Below are positions 1-8,051 of a DNA stretch of 64,000 nucleotides, one piece after another. Numbering within the stretch: the stretch's first letter is position 1; the number at the start of each line of letters is the position of its first letter. This DNA comes from Frateuria soli. Lineage in GTDB: Bacteria; Pseudomonadota; Gammaproteobacteria; Xanthomonadales; Rhodanobacteraceae. The stretch is from NCBI RefSeq assembly GCF_021117385.1, contig NZ_CP088252.1:1612001-1676000 (forward strand), in the 5' to 3' direction. The notes below the pieces were generated by a model. It ran no database searches, was not told where the DNA came from, and saw only the letters and a list, made by a program, of their open reading frames with translations. A program made the position numbers and the translations under genes.

Positions 1-1
1 G

Positions 2-169
2 GCGCGCGTGGAAATCGTCGTGCTGCCGGACAACCACGCGAGCCGGCGGACCGCCGAGCGGGCGGGAGCCCGGTTCGAGGCGATCGCGCGGCACCGGTTG
101 TGGCTGCCCGAGGGTGCCCGGGATGCGGCGGTGTATGCGCTTGTGCCGGGAGACCTGGAACAGGGTTAG
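2..169 (+). CDS. GNAT-family N-acetyltransferase, C-terminal fragment
   Basis: Only the last 55 codons are in the window; the start lies upstream of base 1. The reading frame is open from base 2 to the TAG at 167-169. The peptide has the N-x-A-S-x-x-x-A-E-x-A-G-A pattern near its residues 11-23 and then a D-A-A-V-Y-A-L segment. This is how the acetyl-CoA-binding end of RimJ/RimL-type (Acetyltransf_3) acetyltransferases usually looks. The substrate cannot be read from this fragment. It converges on der, whose stop codon is about 50 bp away. Confidence 0.7.
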   Translation, partial: ARVEIVVLPDNHASRRTAERAGARFEAIARHRLWLPEGARDAAVYALVPGDLEQG

Positions 170-221
170 ACGCGGCCGCGGCCGTCGATGCGCGACGGAA
201 CAGAATCCGCCCGCGACGGGA

Positions 222-1622
222 TTACTTCTTGCGCTTCTTCATCTCGCGGATCATCCGCTGGCGCTTGCGCTGCTGGCCTTCGGTGAGGACGTTCTTGCGG
301 CCGGCGAACGGGTTGTCGCCATCCCGGAAGTCGATCCGGATCGGCGTGCCTTCCAGCCGGTAGCGCTTGCGGAAGAAGTTCTCGAGGTAGCGGCGGTAGG
401 CCGGCGCGATGTGCTTGGTGCGGCTGCCGTGGATGACGATGGTCGGCGGGTTGGAGCCGCCCGGATGCGCGAAGCGCAACTTGGGTGCGTGGCCGCGCAC
501 CAGCGGCGGCTGGTAGGCCTCGTAGGCCTTTTCCAGCGTACGGGTGAGGTCGGACGAACCCAACTCGTGGGTCGCCGAGGCGTGCGCACGCACGATCGCA
601 CGCATCAGTTCGCGCAGGCCCGAGCCGTGCAGCGCCGAGATGAAGACCGTCTTGGCCCAGTCGACGAACACCAGCTTGCGCTCGAGCGTCCGCTGGCACT
701 GCTCGCGCTGGTAAGCGTCCATGCCGTCCCACTTGTTGACGGCGATCACCAGTGCGCGGCCCTCTTCGACCGCGTGGCCGATCAGGGTGAGGTCCTGGTC
801 CGCCAGGTTCTCGCGAGCGTCGATCATCAGCACGACGACCTGGCTCGCGGCCATCGACTGCAGCGTCTTGATGACGCTGAACTTCTCAACGGCTTCTTCC
901 ACGCGCGCCCTGCGGCGCACGCCAGCGGTGTCGATCAACGTGTAGCGCTTGCCGTCGCGCTCCAGCGGCACGCGGATGGGATCACGCGTGGTGCCGGCGA
1001 CGTCGGAGACGATCAGCCGGTTCTCGCCGAGCAGGCGGTTGATCAGGGTGGACTTGCCGGCGTTCGGGCGGCCGACGATGGCGACGCGGATGCTGTCGTC
1101 CTCGACGAGCGCTTCCGATTCGTCTTCGTCCGGCGGGAGCAACGGCAGCGCAGCGGCGATCAAGTCGTCCGTGCCGCGGTTGTGCGCTGCCGACAGTGGC
1201 AGCATCGCGGCGATGCCGAAACGGGCGAACTCGCCGAGGGCGTCCTGCTCCTCCAGACCGTCAGTCTTGTTGACCGCCAGCAGGATCGGCTTTCCGCTGC
1301 GGCGCAGCTCGCCCAGGATGCCCTGGTCCTGCGGCAGCAGGCCGTCGCGGGCATCGACCACGAATACCAGCACCTGCGCCTCGTCGATCGCCAGGCGCAC
1401 CTGCTGCGCGGTCAGCGCATCGAGGCCCTCCTCGACGCCGGACAGGCCGCCGGTGTCGACCACCACGAACGGGCGCGGCCCCAGGTGGCACACGCCGTAA
1501 TGGCGATCGCGGGTGACGCCCGGCATGTCGGCCACCAGGGCATCGCGGCTGCGCGTCAGTGCATTGAAGAGGGTCGATTTACCGACATTGGGACGACCGA
1601 CCAGGGCGACGACGGGCAGCAT
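222..1622 (-). CDS. der: Ribosome biogenesis GTPase Der (EngA)
   Basis: Der is an essential double-GTPase that helps mature the 50S ribosomal subunit. The 466-aa protein has two complete G domains. The first begins with GRPNVGKST at residues 9-17 and has NKTDG; the second has GRPNAGKST near residue 183 and NKWDG. A KH-like C-terminal domain and a lysine/arginine-rich end (MKKRKK) follow, as usual for the family. Length is normal. It is the last gene of a minus-strand run after bamB (25-bp gap), the same order as in E. coli and Pseudomonas. Confidence 0.98.
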   Translation of the reverse strand: MLPVVALVGRPNVGKSTLFNALTRSRDALVADMPGVTRDRHYGVCHLGPRPFVVVDTGGLSGVEEGLDALTAQQVRLAIDEAQVLVFVVDARDGLLPQDQGILGELRRSGKPILLAVNKTDGLEEQDALGEFARFGIAAMLPLSAAHNRGTDDLIAAALPLLPPDEDESEALVEDDSIRVAIVGRPNAGKSTLINRLLGENRLIVSDVAGTTRDPIRVPLERDGKRYTLIDTAGVRRRARVEEAVEKFSVIKTLQSMAASQVVVLMIDARENLADQDLTLIGHAVEEGRALVIAVNKWDGMDAYQREQCQRTLERKLVFVDWAKTVFISALHGSGLRELMRAIVRAHASATHELGSSDLTRTLEKAYEAYQPPLVRGHAPKLRFAHPGGSNPPTIVIHGSRTKHIAPAYRRYLENFFRKRYRLEGTPIRIDFRDGDNPFAGRKNVLTEGQQRKRQRMIREMKKRKK

Positions 1623-1647
1623 GATTCAGCATCTTCCTTGCGGGCGA

Positions 1648-2862
1648 TCAGCGCGCGCCGCCGAGGCGGTAGGCGCCGATGCGGCCTTCCACGTCCTCGA
1701 CGTACACGACGTCACCCACCACCAGCGGCTGGGCACGGATGGCATGCCTGGACAGACGCTCGCGCGCGGCCAGCGCACCGTCGCCGGTCTGCAGCCAGTG
1801 CACGTAGCCTTCGATGTCGCCGACCACCACGTAGTCGCCCTGCACCGCCGGCCCGGTCAGCCAGCGGTACTTGAGCTTGTCGTTCTTCCACATCTCGGCG
1901 CCCGAGCTCTTGTCGAACGCCCACACCTGCGACTCGTCGTCCACGGCATAGAGCGCATTGCCCTTGGTGGCGAGCGACGTGTAGGTGGAGAACGGATGTG
2001 CCCAGATCGGCCGTCCGCTGGGGCCGTCGATGGCCACCAGGTTGCCGTGGTAGGCACCACCGTAGAGCGTGCGGCCGTCGAGCAGGATGGTCCCGTCCGC
2101 GTCGTCCAGGCGCTCGATCTCCGTGCGGCCCTCGCCGCTGGCGAGATTCTGTTCCCACAGCTTCTCGCCATTGTCCAGGCGCAGCGCGACCAGCTTGCCG
2201 CCGTCGCTGCCGAAGAACACCACGCCGTTGGCGACCAGCAGCGGACCATTGCCGCGCAGGCTGAGCAGCGGCACCTCCCTCTGGTCGTACACCCAGCGGC
2301 GCTCGCCCGTGGCCGCGTCCAGGCCGTAGACGCGGCCGTCGCCGGTGCGCACCACCACCAGGTCGCCGACGATCACCGGCGAAGCCAGTACCTCGGACTT
2401 GAGCATGGCCTCCCAGCGCGGGCTGCCATCCTTCGCGTTGACGCCGTAGACGTGGCCGTCGAGCGTGCCGACGGCCAGCAGGTCGCCGCTGACCGCAGGG
2501 CCGCCGGCGTAGAAGGCGTCCTTGCGCTTCTTGTCGCCCCAGCCGAACCAGCCGTGGGTGCGCGAGCTCTTGGACCAGATCGTCTTGCCCGTGCTGGCGT
2601 CCAGCGCGACCAGCTTGCCGTCGGCGCTGTCCGCGTAGAGCACGCCGTCGACCACGGTCGGGCGCAGCCGCACGCCGGTGTCCCCGGCGCCATCGCCAAT
2701 CGTCTCGCGCCACAGGCGGGTGACCTGCACCGTGGGCTTGAAGTCCTTGGAAAGCGGCGTCGGCGGCTGGACATTTTCCTTCTTGGCGTTATGGCAGCCG
2801 GCCAGCGCGACCAGGCCTACCAGCGCCACCACTACCGCCCGCTTCATGCCCATCACCTTCAT
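1648..2862 (-). CDS. bamB: Outer membrane assembly lipoprotein BamB
   Basis: BamB is the beta-propeller lipoprotein of the BAM complex that inserts beta-barrel proteins into the outer membrane. The 404-aa product has a lipoprotein signal ending in the lipobox LAGC (Cys about residue 23), then repeated PQQ-like blades with alternating G-x-V-Y-G-L-D/V-A motifs. The first ATG overlaps the TGA of the upstream TPR gene (ATGA), which suggests coupled translation. A third in-frame ATG five codons later has an AAGGTG ribosome-binding site six bases upstream, so the true start may be at 2847. Either start leaves a good signal peptide. Confidence 0.95.
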   Translation of the reverse strand: MKVMGMKRAVVVALVGLVALAGCHNAKKENVQPPTPLSKDFKPTVQVTRLWRETIGDGAGDTGVRLRPTVVDGVLYADSADGKLVALDASTGKTIWSKSSRTHGWFGWGDKKRKDAFYAGGPAVSGDLLAVGTLDGHVYGVNAKDGSPRWEAMLKSEVLASPVIVGDLVVVRTGDGRVYGLDAATGERRWVYDQREVPLLSLRGNGPLLVANGVVFFGSDGGKLVALRLDNGEKLWEQNLASGEGRTEIERLDDADGTILLDGRTLYGGAYHGNLVAIDGPSGRPIWAHPFSTYTSLATKGNALYAVDDESQVWAFDKSSGAEMWKNDKLKYRWLTGPAVQGDYVVVGDIEGYVHWLQTGDGALAARERLSRHAIRAQPLVVGDVVYVEDVEGRIGAYRLGGAR

Positions 2863-3509
2863 GCGCCCTGCTTCCCGGCCACGGCCAGATCGTCGAGTTT
2901 GAGTTGCAAGGCCGCGCGCTGGGGCGCGTCTGCAGCCATCGCGGCCAGTGCCGCCTGGTAGGCCTTGCGCGCGTCGTCCGCGCGATCAAGCTTGACCAGC
3001 GCATCGCCGCGTAGTTCCTGGCGCAGCGCTTCATAGCCCTTCGCGTTGACCGCATCGAGCGTCGCCAGCGCATCCTTGGTCTTGTCGGCGGCCATCTGCA
3101 CCTTGGCCGTGCGCAGCTCGATGAGCGGCTTCAGCGCGTTGTCGCCCACATGGCTGCGTGCCCATTCGAGGGAAGCCAGCGCCTTGTCCAGCTGCCTGGC
3201 CTCGACCAGCCGCTGCGCCTGGTCGCCCGCGGCGAACACGGCGTAGGTGGACTTGGCGTAGTCCTTCTCCAGGCGATCGACCAGCTTGTCGGCCTCGCTG
3301 GCGTTGCCGGAAGCCAGTGCGGTCTGCAGCTGCTGGTAGAGGTTGGAGGCCTCCATCTCGCGCGTGGCCTGGTGGTTGCGCCACTGCTGCCAGCCGAAGA
3401 TCGCGACCAAGCCGATAACGATGCCGATGACGATGGACAGGCCGTTCTGGCGCAGCCATTGCTGTACTCGTTCGCCTTGCTCGTAATCGTCGTATGCGTC
3501 GAATGCCAT
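2859..3509 (-). CDS. yfgM: YfgM-like periplasmic TPR protein (membrane anchored)
   Basis: This 216-aa protein has a short cytosolic N-terminus rich in acidic residues, one transmembrane helix at about residues 23-42 (IVIGIVIGLVAIFGW) and a periplasmic helical repeat region ending in KLDDLAVAGKQGA. In E. coli YfgM is anchored to the inner membrane, binds SecYEG with PpiD and acts as a periplasmic chaperone partner; that role is inferred here from family and position. The start was placed at MAFDAYDDYEQGERV because the frame upstream has low-quality, non-homologous residues. It overlaps bamB by four bases. Confidence 0.88.
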   Translation of the reverse strand: MAFDAYDDYEQGERVQQWLRQNGLSIVIGIVIGLVAIFGWQQWRNHQATREMEASNLYQQLQTALASGNASEADKLVDRLEKDYAKSTYAVFAAGDQAQRLVEARQLDKALASLEWARSHVGDNALKPLIELRTAKVQMAADKTKDALATLDAVNAKGYEALRQELRGDALVKLDRADDARKAYQAALAAMAADAPQRAALQLKLDDLAVAGKQGA

Positions 3510-3586
3510 GCAGTTGTCCGTCAAAAGCGCGCGCCGCGACGGCTGGGCCGACCCGGCGCTGGGAAAAATGTAGGTTGGAATGCCAT

Positions 3587-3606
3587 GACCGCGGTGCGCC
3601 GCGGTC
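3587..3606. other. Perfect 8-bp hairpin in the yfgM leader
   Basis: GACCGCGG and CCGCGGTC pair around the loop TGCG, about 80 bp upstream of the yfgM start. No T-run follows on either strand, so it is not a standard intrinsic terminator. It lies in the 217-bp space between rodZ and yfgM where many gammaproteobacteria carry ispG and hisS. Confidence 0.45.
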
Positions 3607-3682
3607 AATGGGCAAGCATAACCGATGCGCCGCGGGGGCGGGAAAAATCTGCACGCGGGAGCGCGCCCTGTGTGCGACCGGC

Positions 3683-3713
3683 ATGGCGGCCTTGCACAGG
3701 GTGCGTTGCTGCA
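3683..3713. repeat. Dispersed 31-bp intergenic repeat, divergent copy
   Basis: The stretch begins ATGGCGGCCTTGCACAGG and ends GTGCGTTGCTGCA. It resembles the copies at 35558-35587 and 60094-60123, which share ATGGCGGTCGC, CACAGGTGCGCT and TGCA. It sits just before the rodZ 3' end. The similarity is recognisable but weaker than between the other two copies. Confidence 0.4.
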
Positions 3714-3726
3714 ACCGGAGGAACGA

Positions 3727-4704
3727 TCAGGCGCCGCTGGGGGCGGGCTTGCCGTCCTGCACCCGGAAGTGCGCCACGTTGGCGCGGCAGTAGGCGTCCA
3801 GCGGCAGCGGCTGGCCATCGATGCTGACCTTGGCGCCGCCGGCATTGCCGATGCGCACGTCCAGCGGCTGCGCGCTGTTCCAGGTCTTGCTGGCGCCGGC
3901 CGGCAACAGTCCGTATTCCAGCCGCGAGCCGTCTGCGGCGACCACTTCGACCCAACTGGCCTCGGCCAGCGTAAGGCTCACGCTGTGTCCGCCCGGCACC
4001 GCGGCCACCGGGGCCGGCGCGGTGGTGGCGGCCTGGGGCTTGGCGGCGGTCAGGCTGCCACCGTCCAGGCCGGGAAATGGCGCCATCGACGCCATCAGCG
4101 GCTGATCCTCGGCCGGCGAGACGGCCGGCTTGCTCGCGGTGGTCGCCGCGCCGGTCCTGGTGCTGTCGCTTGCGAACTGCGCCGGGGCGTCCTGCTGGGC
4201 GACCGGCGTGGCGTCCAGCGGCGCCAGGTGGCTGAGGTCACGGTCGAGCGTGCCGCGCACGCCCAGCCACACCATCGGCACCACGATCACCGCGGTCAGC
4301 ACCACGTAGGTCGCGGCCGTCGCGTAGCGTTCGAGCAGGTAGCGCGAATGCGACATGCCGCCGGTGGCCACCAGCGTCGGTTCGGCGCGCTTGAGACTCG
4401 CCAGTTCCGCCTGGATGGCGTCCTCGTCCATGCCCAGGTGGCGGGCGTACTTGGTGATGTAACTGGCCAGGTAGACGGCGTAGTCGATGCCTTCGCGCTG
4501 GTTGCTCTCCAGCTGGCGCAGCACGCGCGCAGGAAGCTTGAGCACGTGCGCGCAGGCGTCGAGGTCGAGGCCACGCGCCTGGCGTGCGGCGCGCAGGCGG
4601 CTACCGAAACTGGGGGACTGGTCGTTCGACGGGCCATCCGTGATCGCCGCGACGGCGAACAGATCAATCGCGCGATGGCCGGGATTGGACTGCTGGAAGG
4701 TCAT
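3727..4704 (-). CDS. rodZ: Cytoskeletal/cell-shape protein RodZ
   Basis: RodZ links the actin homologue MreB to the membrane and cell-wall elongation machinery. The 325-aa protein has an HTH_25 (Xre-like) domain at about residues 33-100, a basic stretch, one transmembrane helix at about residues 129-149 (ATYVVLTAVIVVPMVWLGV) and a periplasmic tail. That tail is proline/alanine-rich and ends in a beta-rich DUF4115 domain (residues 235-325, with SWVEVVAADGSRLEYGLL). The ATG overlaps the pilF stop codon by four bases (ATGA), so the two are probably translated together. Confidence 0.93.
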   Translation of the reverse strand: MTFQQSNPGHRAIDLFAVAAITDGPSNDQSPSFGSRLRAARQARGLDLDACAHVLKLPARVLRQLESNQREGIDYAVYLASYITKYARHLGMDEDAIQAELASLKRAEPTLVATGGMSHSRYLLERYATAATYVVLTAVIVVPMVWLGVRGTLDRDLSHLAPLDATPVAQQDAPAQFASDSTRTGAATTASKPAVSPAEDQPLMASMAPFPGLDGGSLTAAKPQAATTAPAPVAAVPGGHSVSLTLAEASWVEVVAADGSRLEYGLLPAGASKTWNSAQPLDVRIGNAGGAKVSIDGQPLPLDAYCRANVAHFRVQDGKPAPSGA

Positions 4705-5475
4705 GGGCTAGCGGGTGCGTCGAGGGCGTGGGCCTGCTCCGAATCCGGGAACTGGCTCTGCAGTCGCCTGCGGTAGTTTTGGGCAGCATCCGTGTTGCCC
4801 AACCGGTTTTCGATGTCGAAGCCGAGCTTGAGTGCGTCGGCGCTAGGCTGTCCCAACGCGTCGAAGCGCTGGATGAACGCGCGCGCGCGGAACGCATCGT
4901 TGTTCAGGTACAGGGCCCTGGCCAGGTGCAGCAGCGCATCGCCGTTCTGCGGGTTGGCGTCCAGCGCCCTGCGCAGGCTCGCCTGGGCGCCGGCCAGGTC
5001 GTTCATGCGCAACTGGCAGATGCCCTTGTTGGTCAGCGCCACGTCCGGCGTCTGGTAGAACGGGTCCCTCAGCGCCGTGTCGAAGTACCTGAGCGCTTCG
5101 GCGCCCTTGCCGATGCGACACAGGAACGTGCCCAGGTTGTTGTTCGGCATGCCCTTGTCAGGTTCCAGCTGGGCTGCGCGGCGGTAATGCTGCTCAGCCT
5201 GGGCGGGGCGGTTGATGCGCTCGTCGAGCACCGCGAGCACGGTGTGCGCCGGGGCGTAGTCGTCGTCGAACTGGAGCGCCCTGTTGAGCTTTTCCAGCGC
5301 GGTCTTGAGATCGCCGTTGGCCATGTACTGCTGGCCGAGCTCGGTGTGGATGCGCGCCGCGTCCTGCGCTTCCTGGCTCTGGCTGGTGCGCGGCATCCGA
5401 CCGAGGCTGCCTTCCTCGGTGGTCGTGGTGACGCATCCTGCCAGCATGAGTGCCAGTGCTGCCCCCGTCCAGCGT

Positions 5476-5486
<11 letters not shown>
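4701..5486 (-). CDS. pilF: Type IV pilus biogenesis lipoprotein PilF (PilW)
   Basis: PilF is the TPR pilotin that brings the secretin PilQ to the outer membrane and assembles it. The 261-aa precursor has a short signal peptide with lipobox LAGC (Cys 18), then about six TPR units starting at [19 protein letters not shown]. Length and position between rlmN and rodZ match Pseudomonas and Xanthomonas. Its start codon overlaps the end of rlmN by 11 bases. Confidence 0.95.
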
Positions 5487-6639
<1,153 letters not shown>

Positions 6640-6648
6640 TTTGAGAGT

Positions 6649-6696
6649 GCGGCCATGGCTGGCCGCTTTTTGCCCTTCGCGCTCATGGATGAGCGC
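6649..6696. repeat. Bipartite REP element (two hairpins) between ndk and rlmN
   Basis: Hairpin 1 is GCGGCCATGGCTGGCCGC (6649-6666). A 12-base linker TTTTTGCCCTTC follows, then hairpin 2, GCGCTCATGGATGAGCGC (6679-6696). An element of the same design, sharing the first 21 bases exactly, lies inside recJ at 45920-45966. It fills nearly all of the 62-bp ndk-rlmN gap and abuts the rlmN start. Confidence 0.75.
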
Positions 6697-6701
6697 ACAA
6701 G

Positions 6702-7127
6702 TTACCTGGGGGAGACTTCCGTCTCCGCAAAGAAGTAGGCGATCTCCACCTTGGCGGTCTCGGCGGCATCGGAGCCGTGCACCGCGTTGGCGTCGATCGA
6801 GTCGGCAAAGTCGGCGCGGATCGTGCCCGGCGCGGCGTCCTTCGGGTTGGTGGCGCCCATCAGCTCGCGGTTCTTCGCGATGGCGTTCTCGCCCTGCAGC
6901 ACCTGGATCATCACCGGGCCGGAGATCATGAATTCGACCAGCGCGTTGAAGAACGGGCGCTCCTTGTGCACCGCGTAGAAGCCTTCGGCCTCCTTGCGGG
7001 AGAGCTGCTTCATCTTCGCGGCGATGACCTTCAGGCCGGCCTGCTCGAAACGGGAGTAGATCTGGCCGATCACGTTCTTGGCGACGGCGTCGGGCTTGAT
7101 GATGGAAAGGGTGCGCTCCAGCGCCAT
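6702..7127 (-). CDS. ndk: Nucleoside diphosphate kinase
   Basis: Ndk transfers the gamma-phosphate of ATP to NDPs and balances nucleotide pools. The 141-aa protein is full length and has the active-site histidine H117 in NAVHGSD, plus the N-terminal [12 protein letters not shown] signature. It starts with the canonical MALERT, and an upstream GGAG lies in the plus-strand complement near 7135. It leads the minus-strand ndk-rlmN-pilF-rodZ run and is divergent from the tetR/fadN/fadA unit. Confidence 0.98.
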   Translation of the reverse strand: MALERTLSIIKPDAVAKNVIGQIYSRFEQAGLKVIAAKMKQLSRKEAEGFYAVHKERPFFNALVEFMISGPVMIQVLQGENAIAKNRELMGATNPKDAAPGTIRADFADSIDANAVHGSDAAETAKVEIAYFFAETEVSPR

Positions 7128-7190
7128 GGGTCTGCTCCGGGAAACTGGTATCTGAGTGGGCTGTCGGCTGGCTTGCCGATCAATGTAGGA

Positions 7191-7218
7191 CTAAATCCGA
7201 CACGAAATGCGGATTTAG
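7191..7218. promoter_or_regulatory. Unassigned 9-bp dyad upstream of ndk
   Basis: CTAAATCCG (7191-7199) and CGGATTTAG (7210-7218) form a perfect inverted repeat with a 10-base spacer, centred about 77 bp upstream of the ndk ATG. The dyad is AT-richer than its surroundings and has operator-like size. It shares GACTAAA with some iron-sulfur regulator boxes, but the symmetry does not fit the IscR type-1 consensus, so no regulator is assigned. Confidence 0.45.
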
Positions 7219-7271
7219 CTCACGAAAGTTTGACAGATTCTAGCCTGATCGCAAGCGGACCCGGCGTGAAG

Positions 7272-7327
7272 CAAACGGCCGTTTGACGGGCCGGAAGCCC
7301 CGCGCGTATGCTCAAACGATCGTTTGA
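7272..7327 (+). promoter_or_regulatory. Tandem PsrA-type operators before the tetR-fadN-fadA unit
   Basis: Two perfect palindromes of the form CAAAC-N4-GTTTG are present: CAAACGGCCGTTTG at 7272-7285 and TCAAACGATCGTTTGA at 7312-7327. This is the pattern known for the Pseudomonas fatty-acid-responsive repressor PsrA. They lie 28-83 bases upstream of a TetR gene resembling psrA and overlap its predicted -35 and -10 elements. The arrangement predicts autorepression, relieved by long-chain acyl ligand. Confidence 0.8.
7283..7312 (+). promoter_or_regulatory. Predicted sigma-70 promoter of the tetR gene
   Basis: TTGACG at 7283-7288 and TATGCT at 7307-7312 are separated by 18 bases. The -35 is inside the first operator palindrome and the -10 touches the second, so a bound repressor would block RNA polymerase at both elements. 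Confidence 0.6.
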
Positions 7328-7354
7328 TTCCTGCCCCTGCGAGCGAGCCCACGC

Positions 7355-7969
7355 GTGAACAGTTCCGCCTCGACCAAGGAACGCATCCTCGCCGCCGCCG
7401 AGGTGCTGTTCGCCCAACGCGGCTTCGATGGCGCGTCGCTGCGCCAATTGACGGCGGCTGCCGGCGTCAACCTCGCGGCAGTCAACTACCACTTCGGATC
7501 CAAGGACAAGCTGGTCGAAGAGGTGTTCCGCCGCCGTCTCGATACGCTGAACGCACACCGACTGGCGGCCCTGTCGAAGGTCGCCGGCGATCCCGATGCC
7601 ACGCTCGAAGACGTGCTGGATGCCTTCATCCGCCCTGCCCTGTCGCTTTCGGGCGACGGCAGCGGCTCCCTGTTCATGCGCGTGCTGGCCCGCGCCTTCG
7701 CCGAGCACGACGATCACCTGCGCCAGTTCATGTCCGAGAACTACGGCCACGTCATGCGCCAGTTCACCGCCGAGTTTGCCCGCCTGCTGCCCGGGCTCAG
7801 CCGCGAGGAGCTGTACTGGCGCATCGATCTGGTCACCGGCGCGCTGACCCATGCGATGTCCGGCTTCGGCATGATCCAGCGCAAAGGTGACGTCAGCGAA
7901 GCGGCCCACCGCGAGCAGACGATCGCGCACCTGGTCCGCTTCGCGAGCGCCGGCCTGAGCCATCCCTGA
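7355..7969 (+). CDS. PsrA-like TetR-family repressor of fatty-acid oxidation
   Basis: The 204-aa protein has a TetR helix-turn-helix at residues about 8-50 (ILAAAEVLFAQRGF, then AGVNLAAVNYHFGSKDKL). The wording of this segment closely follows PsrA of Pseudomonas and related regulators. The C-terminal half would be the ligand and dimer domain. It is followed 82 bp later by fadN and then fadA on the same strand, and preceded by two PsrA-type operators. I infer that it represses itself and these beta-oxidation genes and releases DNA on binding acyl-CoA or free fatty acid. Direct orthology with psrA is likely but unproven. Confidence 0.82.
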   Translation: MNSSASTKERILAAAEVLFAQRGFDGASLRQLTAAAGVNLAAVNYHFGSKDKLVEEVFRRRLDTLNAHRLAALSKVAGDPDATLEDVLDAFIRPALSLSGDGSGSLFMRVLARAFAEHDDHLRQFMSENYGHVMRQFTAEFARLLPGLSREELYWRIDLVTGALTHAMSGFGMIQRKGDVSEAAHREQTIAHLVRFASAGLSHP

Positions 7970-8051
7970 TTCCTTTCCGACCTCACCGGCCGGCCACGAC
8001 CGGCTGCCTAGCCTCTTTCCGTTTCGCTGTCCGCATCCCCTGGAGAAGCCA

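Noticed and set aside
3510-3845. 112-codon N-terminal extension of the YfgM-like protein
   Set aside because: It overlaps the rodZ 3' region on the same strand and lacks homology; the inner ATG gives the family N-terminus and membrane anchor.
7191-7218. IscR type-1 box upstream of ndk
   Set aside because: Only GACTAAA matches; the expected YAGTC half and flanking positions do not fit, so the dyad is left unassigned.
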